Source: Rhodococcus wratislaviensis (lineage in GTDB: Bacteria > Actinomycetota > Actinomycetes > Mycobacteriales > Mycobacteriaceae). From it: 64,000 bases of DNA. The stretch lies in assembly GCF_900455735.1 (NCBI RefSeq), contig NZ_UAUI01000001.1:1016001-1080000 (forward strand), given 5' to 3'. Position numbers and translations under genes: made by a program. Positions 59,222 to 64,000 of this stretch are shown here, in pieces (position 1 is the stretch's first letter; each line of letters opens with the position of its first letter). The notes beneath the pieces are model-generated. The model did no database searches, was not told the DNA's origin, and saw nothing but the letters and a program-made list of their open reading frames with translations.

Positions 59222-60048
59222 TGTGGTCCCTCCTGCACCGCGGTGCGGATCAACTCTTCTACCGACTCGACCGGTACATCATCCGTCCCGGGTGTGACAT
59301 CCGCGCGGAGCCACAGGAAGTATTCGACGTTCCCCGACGGTCCCGGCAGCGGACTGGCCACTGCACCGACGGTACGCAGTCCCAGCGATTCCGCCGTCTT
59401 CGCGACATCCAGTACCGCGGCGACACGCAGCTCAGGGTCACGCACCACTCCACCGGAACCCACGTGGTCCTTTCCGACCTCGAACTGCGGCTTCACCATC
59501 GGAATCAGATCCGCGCCGTCGGCCACGCAGGCCACGAACGCCGGGAGGACGAGCTTCAGCGAGATGAACGAGAGGTCCGCGACCACCAGATCGACCGGGC
59601 CGCCGATCTGCTCGGCGTCGATCGATCGCACGTTGGTCCGGTCGACGACGTGGACGCGATCGTCGGACTGCAGCCGCCACACCAGCTGGCCGTAGCCGAC
59701 GTCCACCGCCACGACCTCCCGCGCGCCGTGGTGAAGCAGCACGTCGGTGAAGCCGCCGGTGGACGCGCCGGCATCGAGGCAGCGCTTGGTCTCGACCTGG
59801 AGCCCACGGGGCCCGAAGGCCTCCAGCGCACCGAGGAGTTTGTGCGCACCACGCGATGCCCAGGACACTTCGTTGTCGACCTCGACCACCCGCAGCGGAG
59901 TTCCCGCTTCGATCGCGGTGGCCGGTTTGGTCGCTGCCGCACCCGAGATCAGTACGCGGCCGGAGGCGATGAGTTCTTGCGCGTGTTCGCGGGACCGGGC
60001 CAGTCCCCGCCGAACGAGTTCGGCATCCACCCGTGCTCGACGGGCCAC
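59218..60048 (-). CDS. tlyA: TlyA-family 16S/23S rRNA 2'-O-methyltransferase
   Basis: A 276-residue protein with N-terminal S4 domain ([18 protein letters not shown]) and an FtsJ/RrmJ-like methyltransferase ([38 protein letters not shown]). In mycobacteria it methylates 16S C1409 and 23S C1920, allowing capreomycin action. Hemolysin activity reported for the family is disputed. GTG 60048 start. Confidence 0.95.
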   Translation of the reverse strand: MARRARVDAELVRRGLARSREHAQELIASGRVLISGAAATKPATAIEAGTPLRVVEVDNEVSWASRGAHKLLGALEAFGPRGLQVETKRCLDAGASTGGFTDVLLHHGAREVVAVDVGYGQLVWRLQSDDRVHVVDRTNVRSIDAEQIGGPVDLVVADLSFISLKLVLPAFVACVADGADLIPMVKPQFEVGKDHVGSGGVVRDPELRVAAVLDVAKTAESLGLRTVGAVASPLPGPSGNVEYFLWLRADVTPGTDDVPVESVEELIRTAVQEGPQ

Positions 60049-60049
60049 G

Positions 60050-60277
60050 TCAGATCTTGTCCACGGTGGCCAGCGCCTCCACCAGCACGTCGTGCGCCTT
60101 CTCGAGAAGATGGGCTTTGCGTGGGATGACCCCGGCGCCGTGCTCGTCGTCAGGATCCGGTTCGACGGCTCCGAGCCGCGACAACAATCCGTCGACCTCC
60201 GTGTGGATCTTCTCGGGGTCGACACTCTGAGGAGGCCCAGGTAGATGGGCTCCCGGGCGCGGTATTGGCGTGCTCAT
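60050..60277 (-). CDS. Small conserved protein of unknown function
   Basis: A 75-residue acidic protein. It has an N-terminal proline-rich stretch then a helical region (ARKAHLLEKAHDVLVEALA-like). Its stop lies 1 nt before the tlyA start and it is downstream of the HAD phosphatase. Small ORFs occupy this place in mycobacteria too (Rv1693 region). No function can be assigned. Confidence 0.65.
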   Translation of the reverse strand: MSTPIPRPGAHLPGPPQSVDPEKIHTEVDGLLSRLGAVEPDPDDEHGAGVIPRKAHLLEKAHDVLVEALATVDKI

Positions 60278-60354
60278 CGGGCACAACGCTAGTCCATCGC
60301 GTTCCGATACGCATACAGCGAATCGCGTGACGAACAACGCGGGTCTGCCGGGTT

Positions 60355-61350
60355 TCAGGCACCCCAGCCTGAGACGACAGCGCTCACCGCGGGCGTCTTC
60401 GACGTGATCCGCGCGAAGTCGGGGAACTTCCAGGCGCCGACGGCCACGGCCCGTAGCAGCGCAGCCGAATCCACCGGCGCGGCGGAATCGGTGGTCGGTT
60501 CGATCACCAGATCGGTGCCGTCGAACTCGACGGACCACCGGCTGTCCTCACCGATGAGGGATTCCTCGGCGGGCCGGTTGAGGGCGTCCAGTTCGGACGC
60601 CAGATAGGTGGGCCGTTGCTCCGGCGCGGCGCGCAGCACGTCCACCGCGGTGCTCACGCCGGTGAGTACCAGCAGCGAGTCGAGACCGACATTATTGGCG
60701 CCTTCGATGTCGGTGTCCAGCCTGTCGCCCACGACGAGCGGGCGCACACACTTGCTGCGGCGCATCGCATCCTCCATCAGCGGCGCGGCCGGTTTACCCG
60801 CCACGAGCGGTTCCCGGGACGTCGCCGTGCGCAGCGCTGCGACCATCGACCCGTTACCGAGGACGAGTCCGCGTTCGGTGGGGAGGGTCGAGTCCAGGTT
60901 CGCCGCCACCCAGACCGCGCCGGCCCGGATCGCGAGGGTCGCCTCGGCGAGTATCGCCCAATCCGTCGTCGGCGAATGACCCTGAACGACAGCCGCCGGC
61001 GCGTCCTCGAACGACCGCACCGGCCGCAGTCCGACGTTCCGGACTTCGTCGGCGAGCGCTTCGGTGCCCACGATCAGGACCGGCGAATCGGGGGCAACGT
61101 TCTCCGCGAGAAGCCTGGCCGCGGACTGCGAACTCGTCACCACCGTCGACTCGTCGGCGTCGAATCCGAGTTCGGTCAGGTGTTCCGCGACCTCCCCCGG
61201 GCTGCGACTGGCGTTGTTGGTCACGTAGTAGCAGGACTGCTCCCCGGCCGCCAAAGCCTCTCGCGCACCGGGGATTTCCTGCGGCCCCTGGTACAGGGTG
61301 CCGTCGAGGTCGAGCAGCAGGGCGTCGTAACCGTCGCGCAGAACCGTCAC
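60355..61350 (-). CDS. HAD-IIA family phosphatase (Rv1692-like)
   Basis: A 331-residue HAD hydrolase. Nucleophile Asp in LLLDLDGTLYQG, VTNNASRSP and GDRLDTDIEGAN form the three motifs. A C2-type cap is typical of NagD/phosphoglycolate phosphatases; Rv1692 is reported as glycerol 3-phosphate phosphatase, which suits the sequence. Start GTG 61350 overlaps the RGG/TPR-like gene stop. Confidence 0.9.
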   Translation of the reverse strand: MTVLRDGYDALLLDLDGTLYQGPQEIPGAREALAAGEQSCYYVTNNASRSPGEVAEHLTELGFDADESTVVTSSQSAARLLAENVAPDSPVLIVGTEALADEVRNVGLRPVRSFEDAPAAVVQGHSPTTDWAILAEATLAIRAGAVWVAANLDSTLPTERGLVLGNGSMVAALRTATSREPLVAGKPAAPLMEDAMRRSKCVRPLVVGDRLDTDIEGANNVGLDSLLVLTGVSTAVDVLRAAPEQRPTYLASELDALNRPAEESLIGEDSRWSVEFDGTDLVIEPTTDSAAPVDSAALLRAVAVGAWKFPDFARITSKTPAVSAVVSGWGA

Positions 61351-62315
61351 TGATCGTCTCCGGTCAGCTCGGCCACACGCTCCTCCGCGTCGGTGTCACC
61401 CTCGAGATCCGCCGCAGCGGAATTGAGGAACCACTTGAGTCCGTCCTCGATGCGACCGGCCGCCACCAAGGCATCCGCGTACGCGTAGAACAGGCGAGCG
61501 GCACCCGGACCGGTCCGCGAGGCGTCGAGATCAGGGGTCTGCAGCGTGACCACGGCCTGGTCGAACTGACCGAGGTCCATGCGCGCTCCGGCGACCACCA
61601 TGCGCAGCTCGGCGGCCTCGTCACCGGACAGCGCTGCAGCTTCCTCACTCCGCCCGAGTTCGATCGCACGCTCCGGGCGGCCCAGTCCACGTTCGCAGTC
61701 CGCCATCACCGCGAGCAGTCCAGGACCGCCGGCCATGCGACGAGCAGCGCGCAACTCCGACAACGCCTCCGCCCATTCGCCAGCGTGATATGCGGTGATA
61801 CCCGCGGCCTCACGCACGATGGCGATACGGCCCGCACGCTGGCGCGCGGCGCGGGCATGCGCGAGCGCAAGACGCGGATCGTCGTCGACGAGCTTGCCGG
61901 CCATCACCAGGTGACGCGCAACCGTGTTCGCGTTCGTCTTGTCCAGGCTCAGCAGGTCGCGGCGTACAGCGGGATCGAGCTCGCCGGCCTCGACGTTCTC
62001 GGGAAGATCCGGTTCGTCCGGACGGGCCTGCTGCCGCTGCGGACGGTCGCCTTCACGTCCGCGAGGCGCGAAGCCGCCCTCGCCGCCACGACGGGGTCCG
62101 CCACCGCGACGATCGCCACCGGCACCGCCACGGTTGTCGCGCGAATCGCGACGGGGACCACCGGTCGAGCCACCACGACCCGAACCACCGGCGCCGCCAC
62201 GGTCGCTGCTGGACGCACCGCCACGATTGCTATTGGAGGCACCGCCTCGATTGTTGTTGGAGGCACCGCCTCCGCGGAAGGACCGACGTCCGTCGTCACT
62301 CTCCGACACAGTCAT
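61347..62315 (-). CDS. TPR-like protein with N-terminal RGG repeats (Rv1691-like)
   Basis: A 322-residue protein starting at ATG 62315 with AAGGA. The first 110 residues are Gly/Arg/Ser-rich with 8-residue repeats (GGASNNNR, GGASNSNR, GGASSSDR, GGAGGSGR) and RGG motifs, likely disordered and RNA-binding. The rest has paired helices (HLVMAGKLVDDDPRLALAHA) like tetratricopeptide repeats. M. tuberculosis Rv1691 occupies the same locus. It begins 17 nt after the rRNA terminator hairpin. Confidence 0.82.
   Translation of the reverse strand: MTVSESDDGRRSFRGGGASNNNRGGASNSNRGGASSSDRGGAGGSGRGGSTGGPRRDSRDNRGGAGGDRRGGGPRRGGEGGFAPRGREGDRPQRQQARPDEPDLPENVEAGELDPAVRRDLLSLDKTNANTVARHLVMAGKLVDDDPRLALAHARAARQRAGRIAIVREAAGITAYHAGEWAEALSELRAARRMAGGPGLLAVMADCERGLGRPERAIELGRSEEAAALSGDEAAELRMVVAGARMDLGQFDQAVVTLQTPDLDASRTGPGAARLFYAYADALVAAGRIEDGLKWFLNSAAADLEGDTDAEERVAELTGDDQ
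62209..62280. repeat. 24-bp tandem repeat in the RGG coding region
   Basis: TTGGAGGCACCGCCTC recurs at 62233-62248 and 62257-62272, exactly 24 bp (8 codons) apart, with a more degenerate copy upstream from 62209. The repeats encode the GGASNxNR units. Copy number could vary between strains. Confidence 0.75.
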
Positions 62316-62332
62316 TCCTTTCACACAAACCA

Positions 62333-62366
62333 CGAAAGGGGACCCAGTATATTGGGTCCCCTTTCG
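62333..62366 (-). terminator. rRNA operon terminator hairpin
   Basis: A perfect 14-bp stem (62333-62346 and 62353-62366) with loop GTATAT, 9 nt after the 5S end. On the minus strand it is followed by TGGTTTGTG. It ends only 17 nt before the next start codon. Confidence 0.85.
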
Positions 62367-62375
62367 GTAACGGAT

Positions 62376-62493
62376 GTTCGGCGGTGTCCTACTCTCCCAC
62401 ACCCTGTCGGGTGCAGTACCATCGGCGCTGGAGGGCTTAGCTTCCGGGTTCGGAATGGGACCGGGCGTTTCCCCTCCGCTATGGCCGCCGTAA
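62376..62493 (-). rRNA. rrf: 5S ribosomal RNA
   Basis: The minus strand reads TTACGGCGGCCATAGCGG, CCCATTCCGAACCCGGAAG and ends near CACCGCCGAAC, which are conserved 5S blocks; about 118 nt. Ends are approximate by a few bases. Confidence 0.95.
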
Positions 62494-62624
62494 CTCTATG
62501 AAACTGTCACACACTCATTTCGTGTTGTTCCCTCAACTCGGGCACCCTGCTGGGTGACCGGTGGGGTTGAAATGAGTATCTGTGTGTTGTTTCAGATACT
62601 GCACAGTGGACGCGTAGCTTCTTT
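62494..62624 (-). other. 23S-5S spacer
   Basis: About 130 nt between 23S and 5S with no tRNA and no ORF. It contains inverted segments likely used in processing, such as TGTTGT/ACAACA-like parts. No further signal was placed. Confidence 0.6.

Positions 62625-64000
<1,376 letters not shown>

Noticed and set aside
62209..62280. Possible CRISPR-like array
   Set aside because: The 24-bp repeats have no unique spacers, keep frame and encode RGG-type residues.

Overview
The window is GC-rich chromosomal DNA from a mycolic-acid actinomycete, most likely Rhodococcus or a close relative. This rests on mycothiol synthesis (mshC), GarA with its conserved phospho-threonine motif, SteA, MctB, two MerR regulators in the order seen around Mycobacterium garA, and many proteins recognisably orthologous to M. 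tuberculosis Rv numbers, combined with a heme-uptake operon and an accessory content that are not mycobacterial. Species assignment is inference. No phage, insertion sequence, plasmid gene or CRISPR array was seen.

Layout. (A) 1-4.6 kb: mshC and a conserved actinobacterial cluster (SCO1664 family, DUF3090, histidine phosphatase, uppP), all minus strand. (B) 4.8-9.6 kb: an aldo/keto reductase homologue that has lost catalytic residues, then heme oxygenase with a heme ABC transporter (hmuTUV) behind a DtxR/IdeR-type iron box. (C) 9.6-14.6 kb: lppL, DUF5703, pyrD, a PEBP protein, a DapE-like M20 peptidase and tRNA-Leu, the Rv2138-Rv2141c order. (D) 14.7-19.7 kb: a zinc-ribbon SDR, a universal stress protein, DUF2784, a saccharopine-dehydrogenase-like reductase, and a TauE/SafE exporter preceded by a short leader ORF ending in Cys-Cys and a hairpin. 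(E) 19.8-34.5 kb: malate synthase G, a VWA protein, a metallophosphoesterase, gcvP with a tandem glycine riboswitch, then resR, DUF151, ftsR, garA, gcvH, DUF881, DUF1290, DUF881 and pgsA, matching Rv1837c-Rv1822. (F) 34.6-44.7 kb: accessory metabolism (SMP-30 protein, two reductases, an acyl-CoA ligase, Nudix) with a divergent TetR and its repeated operator, then an MFS exporter and a SnoaL-fused ECF sigma factor that share a promoter motif, and an L,D-transpeptidase. (G) 44.7-62.3 kb: a long minus-strand housekeeping block (tRNA-Pro, der, cmk, rluB-like, scpB, scpA, parA-like, xerD, Nudix, pyrG, mctB, steA, recN, nadK, tlyA, small ORF, HAD phosphatase, RGG/TPR-like protein), matching Rv1713-Rv1691. 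(H) 62.3-64 kb: 5S rRNA and the 3' part of 23S rRNA, minus strand.

Many genes are translationally coupled through ATGA or GTGA overlaps. The most interesting regulatory signals are the Cys-Cys leader before the sulfite-exporter-family gene, the iron box on the heme operon, the shared ECF-type promoter of the sigma factor and the MFS exporter, the three-copy 12-mer between the TetR gene and the SDR, and two equal-sized 22-2-22 palindromes downstream of genes. The most unusual proteins are the AKR homologue without its Lys and His, the Zn-ribbon SDR without its Tyr, and the RGG-repeat protein beginning 17 nt after the rRNA terminator hairpin.
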